A DNA stretch of 64,000 nt from Paracyclopina nana (taxonomy: Eukaryota > Arthropoda > Copepoda > Cyclopoida > Cyclopettidae): NCBI GenBank assembly GCA_019096065.1, contig JAGUCH010000003.1, positions 7,006,001 through 7,070,000 of the forward strand. Direction: 5' to 3'. Within the stretch, counting starts at the first letter, position 1; every line of letters starts with the position of its first letter. Below are positions 27,301 through 39,671 of the stretch, in pieces. The notes under the pieces are model-generated. The model was not told the origin of the DNA. It searched no databases and saw only the letters and a list, made by a program, of their open reading frames with translations. Position numbers and translations under genes: made by a program.

Positions 27301-29349
27301 CAAGGGCAAACAGACACCAGTGAGGAGCCGATCGAGTCGCAGTCTTGCAGCTTTATCTTCTCAAGCTGCCATCGATGACGAAGATGACCCGTATGCTTTC
27401 AAGGAGCCCGAAAATGTGATCGATGCCAACGCAGCTGGAGCTGACAAGTCCGTCGGTAGTTCAAAGAGAGACGAAAAAGTTCCGATCGCCGTTGAGGAGA
27501 AAAAGGCCCCAGTTGTGAAAACTGAATCCGACTCGACCGACTCAAGCAGTTCAGAAAATGATACAGCCAAGAAGAGCCTCACACGAAGCAGTCAACGTGC
27601 AAAGAAAGGCGCCAGTGTGAGCACCACCTCTGAAGAAGATGACTCAAAGGTGACCTCAGAGGAAGAGGATAAACCTTTGGCAGCAGTGAAGGAGCCAATT
27701 TCTGGCGGAGAGGTGGAGACTTGCAAGCCTGAAGTCAAGGCTGAGCCAAGCGTTCATCAAGAGGTTGTCAGGCCCATGGTTGCCAAGAGGCAGCATGAAA
27801 TCTTCCCCCACTTGGCTGGAATCAGAAGTGCAACTAAGCCTCCACCAGCTCCTTTGGCTTCCTCTTCCTCTGAAGGCTCGATATCTTCGTCTAGCACTAC
27901 TACTGAGGATGCAACACCGTTTGTCAAGTCTGATATTATTAGTACAAAACAGCAACAAGAACCTCTCTGTGAGCAGCCTGAACCAGCCAAGAAACAGCGC
28001 AAAACGCCTTCCAAGCCCAAGAGCTCTGAGCTAGTTGAGTCGGAATCCGACTCGGACTCGGGCAATGAAGAAAGTTGTGGCTCCTCCGCGACCAATTTGA
28101 TCTCGTCGGCCAAGAAATCCGTGTTTCCCTCATCCACCACCAATGAAAGTAGGAAACAGCGATCTAAGCGAAAAGCTGCCGATGACACCCATCCATACGA
28201 AGACGAGCCTATTATGAAAAACAGTAATGCTGCAGTAGTTGCCAACTCTCGCAAGGGTCAAGATGCTCAGAAATCATCTGCGACTCCTGGACGGAAGCCC
28301 AGCAAGGCTGCGAAGGCCAGCGCTACTTCATCAGCTGATGATGGCGATGACCTTCTTGATCTTGCGTGTGGCGAAACAATTCCAGGCAGTCCCGTTCATC
28401 CTTCCTCGGCCTCGCAAGCTGGCGTTTCCGCATCTGAAAAGGCCAAGGAGAAAGATTCCAGTTCAGTCCCCGTGGCGTCACAGGCTTCCACTCGGCTCGA
28501 GATGCCTTTTGCTAGTGTGCCTGAATCTGTTCAAGGACCAGCCGAAGGGAATGCTCCAGGAAAGACTTCTACGTCCTCTTCCAATATTCCTGCCACATTA
28601 CCCACAGCCTTAGAGTCTGATGAGCCTACCAATAATCATGACCCAAGGTCATCACCGAGCGCAGTTCAAACATCACGTAGTACAAATGCAGAAGGAGCTT
28701 CGGCGGATGTAGCTCCAAAGTCTCCTGGTGGGGACTCGTCCGAGGTTGATATGGAGAGTCTCAAGGCTGAGAGTCTGGATATTGAAGGCTCCTCATCCGG
28801 TGAGGCTAATAGAGGACAATCTAGGGGCACCAAAAGGAAAGCACCAGCAAATGACGATGTCGGAAGCCGAAGCCCAGCTCCGTCGAGGAGAAAACGACGG
28901 ACCAGAGAGACAGCTGGCCGGGGTGGCCGCGGCGGTGGACGAGGACTTCAAGGCTCCGGCCGCCATCTAAATGATGACACAGATGAGTCTGAGGAAACAA
29001 AAGACAATACTTTGTCAGCCATTGGACAGCTTGATAACGAGGCATTGGCAGCTTTAGCGCAACGCTCACCGAAATCATCCAAGTACAACTTTTACCCAGA
29101 CTTTGGTAAGTGTAAATTACATCCTATCATCATTCGATAAACTAATGGTCTTTTTTTGTTTTAGACACTAATATGGATTCGAACGCTCGCATCGCCATGA
29201 TCCAGCAAAATATCAAGAACTTGCGGAAAGCGTACCAGACGGTGAAGACCAAGTTGGCCACGACGGAGCGACAGATCAAAAAAATTCGGAGAAAAGAGAG
29301 AGAGAAAACGGACGACAATAAGTCCACTCCAATCGAGGCATCAGCCTAG
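24335..29349 (+). CDS. ARID4-type chromatin protein (RBP1/SAP180; fly hat-trick relative)
   Basis: Exons 24335-25190, 25245-29105 and 29165-29349 join in phase to 1633 aa. The family tethers the Sin3-HDAC co-repressor to chromatin. The N-terminus has two Tudor-like segments (about 10-65 and 70-130), then an acidic stretch (about 185-205) and an RBB1NT/PWWP-like part with SWFLALIVDP and IRSFKDGRYYTV. The ARID lies near 343-435 (LYKLYRIVDKLGGNVRVTNK). A chromo-barrel lies near 685-751 (RYFVHYQGWNARYDEWIK). A long Ser/Lys/Glu-rich low-complexity region follows, with an Arg-Gly-rich patch near its end, and the C-terminus is a basic coiled coil encoded by the last exon. Domain order matches human ARID4A/B. 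The first ATG of the frame is used as start; the frame is open 26 codons further upstream without an ATG. Confidence 0.93.
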
Positions 29350-29790
29350 TTGTGGCAACGATCATTTTAGTGAACAGGTTCCCTCCAAACAATCCTATTG
29401 GTGAATTGGTGCTACCTTCAGCAAGGGGCAGCAATTTCGCCATCCCAATTCGAAGCCCCGAAACTTTTCCAGCTGAAATCTGACATTGCTAGTGTTTGCT
29501 ACACCTCTATCTCTTTGAATCTGAATTTATTTTCTTTCTTGTGCCGTTGCTGCTGAGTAGAATAGCTTCAAATTCCGCAATTGGAGTTGTAAGTAGCCTG
29601 ACAATATTGTGTGAATGTGCGCATGATTTCTGGCTTATTGGTACATACAGTAGTCTACTGGCTAAAATGATGTGTGACTGATAATGAATTATTGTTAGCT
29701 TGCTCGAGCTGAAGCTGTCTAACGGCGATGCACAGCAATGAATTTGCGAAAATGGACAAATGTTATTTCCATATGTCCTTTGGAAAGCTA

Positions 29791-29796
29791 AATAAA
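29791..29796 (+). terminator. Poly(A) signal AATAAA of ARID4
   Basis: The motif lies about 440 nt after the ARID4 stop and 80 nt before the end of the convergent sulfotransferase gene. Confidence 0.4.
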
Positions 29797-29873
29797 AACC
29801 TTACAACTTTCATAGCTTATTGTTTTCAACTATATTTTACAAAAATGATGACAACTTTTCGGAGTTTTTTTGC

Positions 29874-31244
29874 TCATAGAAATTCCGCGATAGAGTACAA
29901 GAAGAGATCAAAATCGGGCTTATAAAAGTGGTAAAGTGTGGCTATCAGTGACTTGCCCACGCGTGAAAACTCTTCATAAGCTCTTTTCGATGCTCTCACA
30001 TAACCATCTTTGGTGAGCTGCTCAGATAAACTCAACGGAACTGCTTTCTTGGTACTGTGGCTTTGATGCTCAGCATCTTCCAGTGGAATTAAGCTCGTCA
30101 AATTGTTGACTCTGATAACATAACTGTTTAAAGAATAAGCTTATGGATTAGTTAGAACGCGTTCAGAAAATATGAATCACCTGACGTCCTTCGCAAATGT
30201 CTCCATTCTGCCAATAAAAGAGTAGTCAATGAGGCAATAAGCACATCTGAGATAAAATGGTCGCCAGTGGACGTCTATGTTGCTGCAATGGTTCCTTAAT
30301 GTTTTTTGACATTGCTCGTATTTCCCATTTTCTGCTATCACATAACGCACGAAATTTGAAAATGTAATTTCACCATACTTGTCCATGATTTTTTTAGCCC
30401 TTCCCAGGTAGGAGGCATCATCTCCGGAAATGATTTTATCATAGTAAGCAGACACCAGTCGGTCAAAGGGATGCCTCACAAAGGAGAAAGAGAAAAACCC
30501 GTTTTCAGAGAGGTAATCGTTCAAGTAATGATAGTCGGCATCATCGTCATAGTTAAGGTCCAATTTCTTGGCCGAAAAAAAGGCTGGCAAAGCGCTGTGA
30601 ATTTTATGGCTCGACATGAGATCGAATCGTTTATTCTGCTGGACCTTTTCTGGCAGAAGCTTAGAAAAATGCTCCATAAATGTTGTTGTTCCCACCTACA
30701 AAAGAGGTTATGAAAATAGCCAACATTTTCGACCAAGGTTATCTTACCTTTCCATGCCTACAATACGCTAGCTTGTGGGCTAAATCTACCATTAGATTGT
30801 GTTTGATGCTTGAATCTTCTACCTTTAATTTGCTACTTTGAGCAGAAAGGCACATTTTTTCAATTCTTTTTTTGACGTTCTCATGAAGGGTCATTTCTGT
30901 AGTAGACCAGAAAAAAACTTCATTTTTCCACTTGATCTCTTCAGTAGAATTGTTTAAGATCACTTCGACGTGGCCTTCGTTGCTGTCCTCTTGAAAGTTC
31001 ATAAATGAAGGCTTGCTGCTATATGCAAGCTTCAAAAACTTGGCTGATTGTGAGGTCTGAAAGAGTGTAGTGCGCTTCAGAAGTTAAGGGCAGTTTGCTT
31101 ACTAATTTTCTAATAAAGTACCTTGAAGTCGAAAAAGTTGAACACAAACCACAACGCTGACAAGGTGGCTAGCAAAAGTAGCACACCAACAATTTTTCCT
31201 TCTTGATGCATTGATTTGGCAATTTTGTGGACAACTTGACTCAT
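29874..31244 (-). CDS. Carbohydrate sulfotransferase, CHST8-14/HNK-1 type (sulfotransfer_2 family)
   Basis: This type II Golgi enzyme would move sulfate from PAPS to a sugar hydroxyl of a glycosaminoglycan or glycoprotein. Exons on the minus strand are 31244-31122, 31056-30748, 30695-30181 and 30123-29874, giving 398 aa with consistent phases. A short basic cytoplasmic tail is followed by a membrane anchor at about 18-35. The 5'-phosphosulfate loop is RHGKVGTTTF (about 141-150; the exon junction falls after Lys144). The 3'-phosphate loop is RHPFDRLVSAYYDK from 218. The conserved block HWRPFYLRCAYC follows at about 287, then IGRMETF, and the end YKPDFDLFLYS is typical of the family. Which member it is (chondroitin, dermatan or HNK-1 type) cannot be told from the sequence. 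It is divergent from the ACE gene. Confidence 0.92.
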
Positions 31245-32129
31245 TTAGCTTTCTTGTACTTGCATTTTAACTACATACCAATCGCATGTAGATTTTCTTG
31301 AGCACCTAGTATTTCCAGGTTTTGATGGCTTTTTTATAAGTAGCTAGGAGTGGAAATCTTAGGACTGTAGAGAAGACACTTGTAAGAATGTACTGATGCT
31401 TTTTAGAGATATATCTCATGTCGGCAGCGCAGCACGGCACGTTTCTGATTTTATGCATTTTAGCGGCTAAACACAAATGTGAAAACTTAGCACATTAAGG
31501 TTAGACAAATAGTTCAGCTGATTGAGCTTTAAGTGAAACGAAAGCTTTAGAAAGCACCAAAGGGGCTCTTCCTAAAAGATTAATGCCAAAAAGCCACTTT
31601 CACCGGAAAGACCAGAAAATCTAAAGCAACCACTGCGCAGCTGATTAGTAATCAGAATCTTAATAACATATTGTTGAAGTTAAATACACAAGCCTAATGA
31701 TTTGACTCTGCAAGCTTGAAGAAAGAAAAAGCTGGTAAAAATGCAAACGTTTCACTTTAGGCTATTTATTGAGCAGTAGCATAATTGATTATGAATTGTA
31801 GCCTCTTCATAAAATTTAATTTGTGAGATTCTTATCGCAATTCACAAAATTACGGCTGCTATGTGAATAGCTAATGTTGCAACAACGGAACGATCAAACT
31901 TTTTTAGCTGATGGGTGCATAACCTGACCAGTGAACCTGACCATAGAATTGATGCTGTTGATTGCAGTGAATAAACTGGTTTTTCTAAGGAGTCGCGCGC
32001 CTCAGTTCAAATAGGAAAAAGAGATACGCAAGCACAATTTGAAGATAAATGATGCACAAATCTTAGTCACATTGTGGCCATATCTTCTCAGTTGCAGCGC
32101 CTTCAGATCGCTGCAACCTATCAGTTGTC
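31245..32129. other. Intergenic region between sulfotransferase and ACE genes
   Basis: AT-rich sequence between two divergent start codons. No coding segment, RNA gene or repeat was recognised; it presumably contains both promoters. Confidence 0.5.
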
Positions 32130-34896
32130 ATGGCTCAAAGCAAGACCTGCAAATTTATGCTTTGCTTAGCTTCGGTGAGATTCAGTCATTAATAATTATT
32201 GGTAATAGTGAAAATAATCCGGTACTTTTTCCGCGTGCATAGGCTTTGCTTGCATTTAGTGAGAGTAAAACTGTTCCAAGCGAGCGTAAAAACGTAGACG
32301 AAGATGAAGCTCGTGAATTTCTGGCATCCTATAATACTGAGTATGGTAACTTATTGAACGAGTGCACCAGAGCAAGTTGGAACTATGACACAAACATCAC
32401 TGATGCCAACGCTCAAATTCAAGCAGAGTGTAACTTAAAAGTAAGGATGTTTCTCAAGTTTATGTATCATTTTATTCTTCACGGTGCGTCATCTTCCAGC
32501 TCTCTGCATATGCTTCAGTGGCACTTGAAGCAGCCCTAGAATTCGACCCGACAAACTTCAGCGAGGACACAAAAAGGCAGTTGAAGGAGGTATGGAATAA
32601 AAGGTAAATGCAATGTAAAATGTTTCACAGGACGTCGCTAGGTTGGCTCCAAATCATTGCCTGATGAGGAGGAAAAAGAACTGAACAAAATCATCAGTGA
32701 TATGGGCAAAGTTTATGGGGGCGCCTCCGTCTGCTTAGACGATGATGCTAAAGGCTGCTACAACTTGGAACCTGAACTTACCGACATCATGGCAGAGTCT
32801 ACAAACTTCACGCTTCGCACTCACATTTGGAAGGTAAACCTCGTGAATTCGGACCTGTTATTTGGTCCCCAAATGGAATTTGAACATGCTCTGCATTTTC
32901 ACGCGCAGGAATGGCGTAAGAGTGTTGGGCAGGTTTTGAAGCCCAAATATGAAAGATATGTGGAGCTGAAAAATAAGAAAGCCATCCTCAATGGCTACAC
33001 TGACTACGGAGACCAATGGAGGCAGAAGTACGACACTCTTACTTTCGAAGAGGAAATTCTGGACTTGTACGCGCAAATGGAGCCTTTGTATAAGCAACTT
33101 CATGCCTACATCAGAAGACGACTTTTCCAAGTGTACGGACAAGACGTGGTGGACCTCAAGGGCCCACTTCCAGCCAGCATATTGTCAGATATGTGGGGCC
33201 GATTCTGGGGAAACTTGTACAAATTAGTTGTACCCTACCCTGATAAGCCCAATCTTGACCCCTCCGAAGCTATGAAGGAGCAAGTAAGTGCAGAGAAATA
33301 GGCCTTATCGTCATTTTTCATAGAATCTATTTGCTCAAATGCCATACAGATGTGCGTTTATTTGCTCTGAGTACATAACATTGCTCAGAAGTAGAACTGC
33401 CTCGCACAACACAACTATCTCTTGTAGAAGTTCTATAAGCCTGTATCAGTAGATTTAGTTCAGACGTTTTCTCACTATCACTTTGGCTGGCGTCACTGTA
33501 GAAGGAGGCAAAATTACGTATAAAGAATTTTTTAGTTTACCGTAGTATTTTGGCATTTTTGACATTCAAGTGGCGAAAAAAAGGTCCATTAGGCTTGGTA
33601 AAATATGCAACTTCCTGTAGAAACATATCACTTTCCGTTTCCGCGCAGGCGCAGGTTTTGTTCTTGTCGATGATAAATTTATGAGGATCAATTACAAATT
33701 TTATTTCAGGGCTATGATGTGCTCAAAATGTTCAAAACTGGGGACGATTTTTATGCAGCAATGGGATTGTACAGAGTTCCGGATACTTTTTGGAGCCTTT
33801 CAATGCTTGAGAAGCCCCAAGATGGACGAACTGTTGTGTGCCATGCAACCGCTTGGGATTTCTACAATGGAGAAGTAACTGAAGTTATTTTCTTCTGAAT
33901 GAACTAGAAATGGTTTAAGCCTATGTTCATATTCTTAAAGGATTACAGAATTCGAATGTGTGCAAGGAACTATAGCTTTGAGGATCTGAACACTATTCAT
34001 CACGAATTGGGCCACATTCAATATGATATGCATTACAAGGAACAACCAATTGTGTTCAGAGATGGGGCGAATGATGGCTTCCACGAAGCTATTGGAGAGC
34101 TGATGGCAATGTCTGGAGCTACGCCAAAGCATTTATTTGACTTGGGGCTGATCGAGGAATTGGTCGAAGATGAAGAGCAAGACGTGAACTTTCTAATGAG
34201 CCAGTCCTTGATAACAATTTCCACTTTGCCATTTCATCTGGTAAACGATCTTTGGAGATGGAGAATTTTCAGGGGAGACATTCCGATAGAAGAATGGAAC
34301 TCTGAGTTTTGGAGGCTCAAAGAAACGATTGTCGGGGTGAAGGCTCCAGTTGAAAGAACTGACGCTGATTTAGATCCTCCGGCTTTGTTTCATGTTTGCC
34401 AAGATTACGATATGATTAGGTGAGCAATTTGATTTCTTGATGAGTGCTAATTTCAATTTATTTGTGCATTTTATTTACGTCCCACCTAATATTGCTATGC
34501 GTAGCATATCTGTGGTCGTGAGAAAGCAATATTCATGCATGTAATGCCTACTGAAATATGCAAACCAATTGTCAAAGGGAGTCGATATTGATATTTTAAT
34601 ATTATTGCAGATATTTTGTGAGGACAATTCTGCAATTCCAATTCGCGGAAGCACTCTGTGAAAAAGCAGGCCACGAAGGCCCGCTGCATAGATGCGACTT
34701 TTCGGGGTCAAAAGAGGCTGGGAAAGCGCTAGCCGAGATGCTGGAATTGGGAAAAAGTCGGCCCTGGCAAGATGCCCTTGAAGCCTTATCAGGAACAAGA
34801 AAAATGTCGGTTGCTCCTATCTTGAAATTCTTTGAGCCTTTGCAGACTTGGCTCCAGACGACTAATGCAGCCAACGGAGACACACCAGGCTGGTAA
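32130..34896 (+). CDS. Secreted single-domain angiotensin-converting enzyme-like peptidase (M2 family)
   Basis: M2 zinc dipeptidyl carboxypeptidases trim peptides outside the cell. Exons 32130-32174, 32243-32440, 32500-32589, 32642-33283, 33710-33874, 33941-34419 and 34611-34896 give 634 aa. A signal peptide ([20 protein letters not shown]) is formed across the first junction. Zinc ligands are intact: HELGH at 401-405 and Glu429 in HEAIGE, 24 residues later as in human ACE. The His and Tyr matching human 513 and 523 are present (His531, Tyr541). Residues matching the carboxylate-binding set Gln281, Lys511 and Tyr520 are Arg298, Leu529 and Met538. There is no C-terminal anchor, so it is probably soluble like fly Ance. 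The 52-nt intron at 32590-32641 is an uncertain join: the more canonical-looking donor and acceptor nearby would break the frame. Confidence 0.9.
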
Positions 34897-37218
34897 AATG
34901 TAATGCAAATATCAAAAACGGTATATAAGCCAATTGAAGTCTATTTTTGTCATTTAATCTGAATGAAAAAAAAAAATAGTATAAAAAAACTGAAACCGTT
35001 GCAACAGTCACAGATTTTATCGATGTCAAGTTTTGGGGGAATGTAAGCCAAGAACGTGCACAACCAGTAAATTTCTCAAGTTATCTGAAAGTTAATGCTA
35101 CGCTACATGTCAGCACTCTATCGTTTAACCCAGGTTAAGTTTATGTCGTTATGTAACATTTATGTCTTACCATCTATGCAAAAAAATCGAAGGTGACTCG
35201 GAAAATTAAAATACATTCAGATGCTATTTAAATACATTTTATGCTATGAGCTATTTAAATAGAGTGACTGAACAAAAAGTGCAAGACTGTTACTCTACGT
35301 ACGTATGTTGATAAAACGTAAAAGTTTGGGGGCTCAGAATTTCTGGTTGGGTTGGGTCATCGAAGGCCTCTGCGGATATCATCCTTTCATCATTGTTTGT
35401 CCTCATGTGCACCTAAAACACAAAGAAAATGTGCACCAAATGACTGCAGTAGAAAATGTCATAGAATCAAGGTACATTACCAGGAAAACAATTTAACTCA
35501 TCCTGTAGCCTTGATTTACGTACTACCTATTCACAATAGGAAACAGTAAACAGTCCCCATATCTAGCCTAGCGACTAATTTTGTAAGTTTTTGGACGTCT
35601 TTCTGCTGCCTAAGTTGGGACGTACGCCAGTATTAAGCTAATTTTTCTCATGATTATATTTGGCAAGGTAGGATTTTAGCATGCTCCACTTGTTTTGAGG
35701 CATTAGATGGATACACTTTATTATGATTTCACCATATTTTAAGCCTTACATTGTCTGAAATTCCAATTTTTAGTGAAATTTAAGGCTGGCTTTTAGGCTG
35801 GCATTCGGGTAAGCCAAAGCACCATTTAAAAGTGCTTCCGGAATTGATTTGCTCAATAAAAGTGGCAGTATTGTTTGATAAATTTGGCTACTTTTGGCCT
35901 GATATTAAAGTACATGTCTTGTAACACCAAAAAGTCACGGGTCAACTACGCTCGCGCGTCCTGACGTCACTACAGCTGAACTGACGTCCGAAAACATCGG
36001 TTCCGCTTTCCTATAGTATCATAACAATAACATTGATGTAGAGCGATCCCAGCGACCTTTATGGGCAACTTTTGGGATTTTCAGCTGACACTACTCGAGT
36101 AAAAAAACTGAGTTGCCGCGTTTTAGCAACTCGAGAAGTAGTTCGAAATAAAGACCCAAGCAAATAAGTGTAATCAATATTTTTGAAGGATTACTTCATG
36201 ACGGTAAAATAGAATGGTTTTAAAAATCTATATTTAACACGAAACACTTAATATCAAGATGTTAAGAGTCCTGATGCTACGCATGAGTAAAAAAAGTAAC
36301 CAATAAGAATAATCATTCGCCCTAAAAAAATTGGCTCGACTCATCAAAACAATACTTGATTTTGAAATCAACTCCCAAGTATTTCTTCAAAAAAGTCGGT
36401 AGATGGTATGTCTTTGTTATGATACTGCTGTCTATACACTAAGCAAATTGAGGGAAGGTTCTCAGAATTATTTTAAATATCACGCAAATAGGAATCTTTT
36501 CTTTACAGGGATTTCTGGTTAAAGTTTGGCAAGAAAAATTTTGTTGAATAAAATACTTTTCTTCTGCGAGACTTTGATCACCCAAAAATGCAGACTTAAG
36601 AATCTTATGGTCTTCAAAGTGCCTCTGGCACTGGAAAATTGAGTGGATATGACCCCTCCTTATTAACACGTTTGCCAAATTACTATCCTGATTTTGTCGA
36701 GATGTATTTACGGACTCCAGCTAAGATAGCCTTCATTTTTTGTTCATTTGTAAATTGACTAACAAAGTGGCGAGGCATGGCAATGCTAACAAAATGTAAT
36801 AAGGAAAATATTGAACTAGACTTAATTATGCCGTCCAAACTCATTAATTAGCCGACAAAATATCTTTTGACACTTTGTCATTAAAGGCTACAGCGAGCAA
36901 TCATTCATCAGCATTAAATCAGTCGACCTGGCATTGGTCAAGGTGTTTGCAGTTTCGACCAGATTTTTATGACATGCAGGCTTGAAAATTATTATCCTGC
37001 CAAACCCTGCATGCATTTTCAATAAGGTAGCACTGATAAATTAGTTGGCATATTTATGGCTAAGAACTATGTGCAGCTAAGATGGTTAGCAATTCTGACG
37101 TTGACCAATGCCATAGAAATGCCGCCTGCAGTAACCAAGACTAAGGTCAAGGCCTTGGAAACTCAACAATCAATACAACAGTATACTATTTCCTTTTGGG
37201 CAGAAATAAGTGCGAACC
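34897..37218. other. AT-rich intergenic region between ACE and the tetraspan gene
   Basis: About 2.3 kb without convincing coding sequence. A short G+C- and CpG-rich patch at about 35935-36010 contains a palindromic TGACGTCA and a second TGACGTCC, which stand out against the AT-rich surroundings. No mobile element ends were found. Confidence 0.45.
35962..35969. promoter_or_regulatory. CRE-like palindrome TGACGTCA
   Basis: A perfect CREB/ATF consensus lies in a small CpG-rich island, with a near-copy (TGACGTCC) 20 bases further on. No adjacent gene start was identified, so function is speculative. Confidence 0.25.
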
Positions 37219-37905
37219 ATGTGTTGCTGTAACGTGGTTCAATGCTGCTGTGGGTGTACCAGCCATGCAACTGGAGTGGTCATCTGGGCCTTGATTGATG
37301 CAATCTTCAACATTATTTATGTTGTGGCTCCAATAGCAGCAGGAATAGCAAACTTTGGGCCACATTTGTGGGGAGTCTTAATTTTGTTGGCAGATTTACT
37401 CCTGGCATATGGAGCATATGCATCCAATACTTGCTTAATGCTTTTCTGGCAAATCGTAATGATGATCCAAATTGTGATGCTCTTTATTCTTTGGATTGCA
37501 ATGCCAATCTTGGTTGTTGTAAGTATACTAATTTGAGCTACCATAAAATGGGATTTCAATTGATTGCCTTCCAAGGGTGTTATTGCTGCTTCATCAGCAG
37601 TGAACGAAATCAACAATGGATGTGCGGGTGAGCCTGAGTGTCAAACAGCCAATACTTATTTGGGAGCTGGTATCGGGGCAATGATTGCTGCATTGATTGT
37701 CATCATAGTTCTACCCCTAATTTACATTTACTTCTGGATCGTGGTCAATTCCTTGCGTAAACAAATTACTCAATCGCGACAAGGAGCTGTGCTGCCAGTT
37801 CAAAATATGGTTTGGTCACAGCCTCAGCCAATAATAATGCAGCCATACCCTCACAAAGAGGAGGGCTACAACAATCCGGGATACGTGGGAGAGCCATACA
37901 TCTAA
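37219..37905 (+). CDS. Four-span membrane protein with Cys-rich N-terminus
   Basis: Exons 37219-37518 and 37576-37905 join in phase to 209 aa. The N-terminus MCCCNVVQCCCGC could be palmitoylated. Four hydrophobic spans follow, near 18-42, 49-69, 72-101 and 137-165. An extracellular loop between spans 3 and 4 holds two Cys (NGCAGEPECQ). The cytoplasmic tail is Pro/Gln/Tyr-rich and ends NNPGYVGEPYI. The layout resembles small arthropod tetraspan proteins such as the DUF4728/pasiflora type; this is a resemblance of architecture only. A poly(A) signal lies 72 nt after the stop. Confidence 0.8.
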
Positions 37906-37976
37906 TTATTTAGATATATTTCGTTGTGGATTCTTAAATTCTGTAGCTTCTTTTTTGATGTAACTTGTGCTTGCTT

Positions 37977-37982
37977 AATAAA
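37977..37982 (+). terminator. Poly(A) signal AATAAA of the tetraspan gene
   Basis: The canonical hexamer lies 72 nt downstream of the stop codon, in an AT-rich 3' UTR. Confidence 0.6.
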
Positions 37983-38687
37983 TTATTTAAACGCCAAATT
38001 CATGCATAAATTGCCATAAACGTACACACTTAGACTATTGGGAACATTGAAATGTTGTTAGTTCAGCGAGCTTAAGTAAGTTTGCTGGACACATAATGAT
38101 AACTGTACTCAAATCTAGGACATTTCAACCAAGATGATCAATAATGTAAAGTGACCCCTTATCTCAGCTGTACTTCTTCATCTGACTATGCTATGGGCTC
38201 TAATGCTATGGAAGGGTTTCTGACGAAAAAAGTAGAGTTCTATGAATCGTGAGTTTCACAAAAAAGCTGTCAGATGAGAGAAAACGCCATATTTAAGCAA
38301 TTCTTGAAGTAAAAATTCCATGTCTGGTAAAGCTGATTAACAGGCTCCTCCCACTCGAGCACTAAAAAAATGGCGCTAAAATCTAAATTTGAATTTCCCG
38401 CTTTTTCATTGAAGCAAGCAGCATAAGCGCCACCGCACAAATGACGAAAGAACTAAAATAAGTTTAGTGAATCAACTTGCATTCTTCCGTCTAGAATTGT
38501 CATAGTGGATGGCCCTGATTTCAACATAATGTTTAGCTATAAGGTGAGCAACTCAGAGAGTTCACACTTGTGCAGCCTGTCGATCTGTACTTTACCATTT
38601 AATTTTTTTTAAACCACACTCATCAACTATAAGCAACAACTTTAAAAAAAAACCCATATCAATGACACTCATCAATTTTCAACCATC
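37983..38687. other. Intergenic region after the tetraspan gene
   Basis: AT-rich, with short open frames only. Sequences like accaagatgatc occur near 38130 and again near 39160, which may be traces of a small duplication. No gene was recognised. Confidence 0.35.
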
Positions 38688-39113
38688 ATGAATCATCTAA
38701 TGCCAACAACAACTGAGGACCAAACCCAAGCCTCTCAATCCCTGTCAACTTTGACATCAACACTGAAAAAGTTTTACATGAAATTTTCACTGATCGGTAA
38801 GCTTGAATTGCACAAAAAAATCCCCTGTAACCATTCACTTTGTTTGTTAGAGTACCATGCGCAATCCAACCTCTTTGTTTTACTAAACCTAAAGAAAAAT
38901 GATGTGTACGTGTATCTCTCACTTGGTGGAATGCGTACGTTACTGCAAACACTTCCAGTTGCCCTGAGGAGCAGCAATTTGTCTGATCCCAAAACTGAAC
39001 TTGCTGACAATTCCCAATTGTTTTATGGTGTGGTAGAGGAAACTTCAACTAGAAAAATTATCCTCGCTGTGACTGCTTATAGAAGCTACAAGAACTTGTT
39101 TTCGAAGTCTCAG
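38688..39113 (+). CDS. Small gene, weakly PSMG4-like (proteasome assembly chaperone)
   Basis: Exon 38688-38796 ends ATCG before gtaagc. Exon 38851-39113 starts AGTACC after a tgtttgttag acceptor, keeping frame, and ends at a donor (tctcag followed by gtaagc). The last coding exon was not found with certainty; a tiny exon after ccaag at 39165 is possible. The product has about 124 residues so far, with alternating beta-strand-like hydrophobic patches (LFVLLNL, VYVYLSLGG, KIILAVTAY). LQTLPVAL preceded by VYVYLSLGG is reminiscent of PSMG4, but identity is low. It may be a fast-evolving chaperone subunit or an unrelated protein. Confidence 0.4.
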
Positions 39114-39671
39114 GTAAGCTGATAACAACAAGCTTGTATTTACAAAGTATGTTTCAAATTCCAAGATGATCTATAGTAATAAGGTGAGTTCTTGTCGCTG
39201 CTTTACTATAGCACACAGTCAGACTGAGCCGTGGTAGGCTTCAAGACAAAATTTCAATAGAATTCTGTGGATTTCACTTCCAAAAATTTCCATAACCAGC
39301 CTTAAATTATCAAAAAGTGCCCAAATTGCATACTTTTTAAAAAAAAGACAGAACTTATCTAGGAGCTCTGTTGAAGTATCGTGAGATTAGCCCGCTTTCT
39401 TCCAAGACTGACACGTCACTTGAGCTCACGCGCCATGTAGTAAGAACTACTAGCACCAACTAGGCTAAGACAAACAGATTTGGTGATTTTAGCATGCAAA
39501 TCTTGCGTCAAGAACTCACTTACGAGACCCCCCTGTCAAATTCATCATATCTCCTCCCTAAAAAAGCCTACTTTACCCTATATTATAAATAGAGGCAATG
39601 TATTGTTGTCAGCCAATGAATCATTTGACTTGATGGTCAATTTTGTGGAGGCTTGTTTTCACGCAACTTCC

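Noticed and set aside
25636..28254. Several long minus-strand frames under ARID4
   Set aside because: They are complementary shadows of the Ser/Glu-rich ARID4 coding exon.
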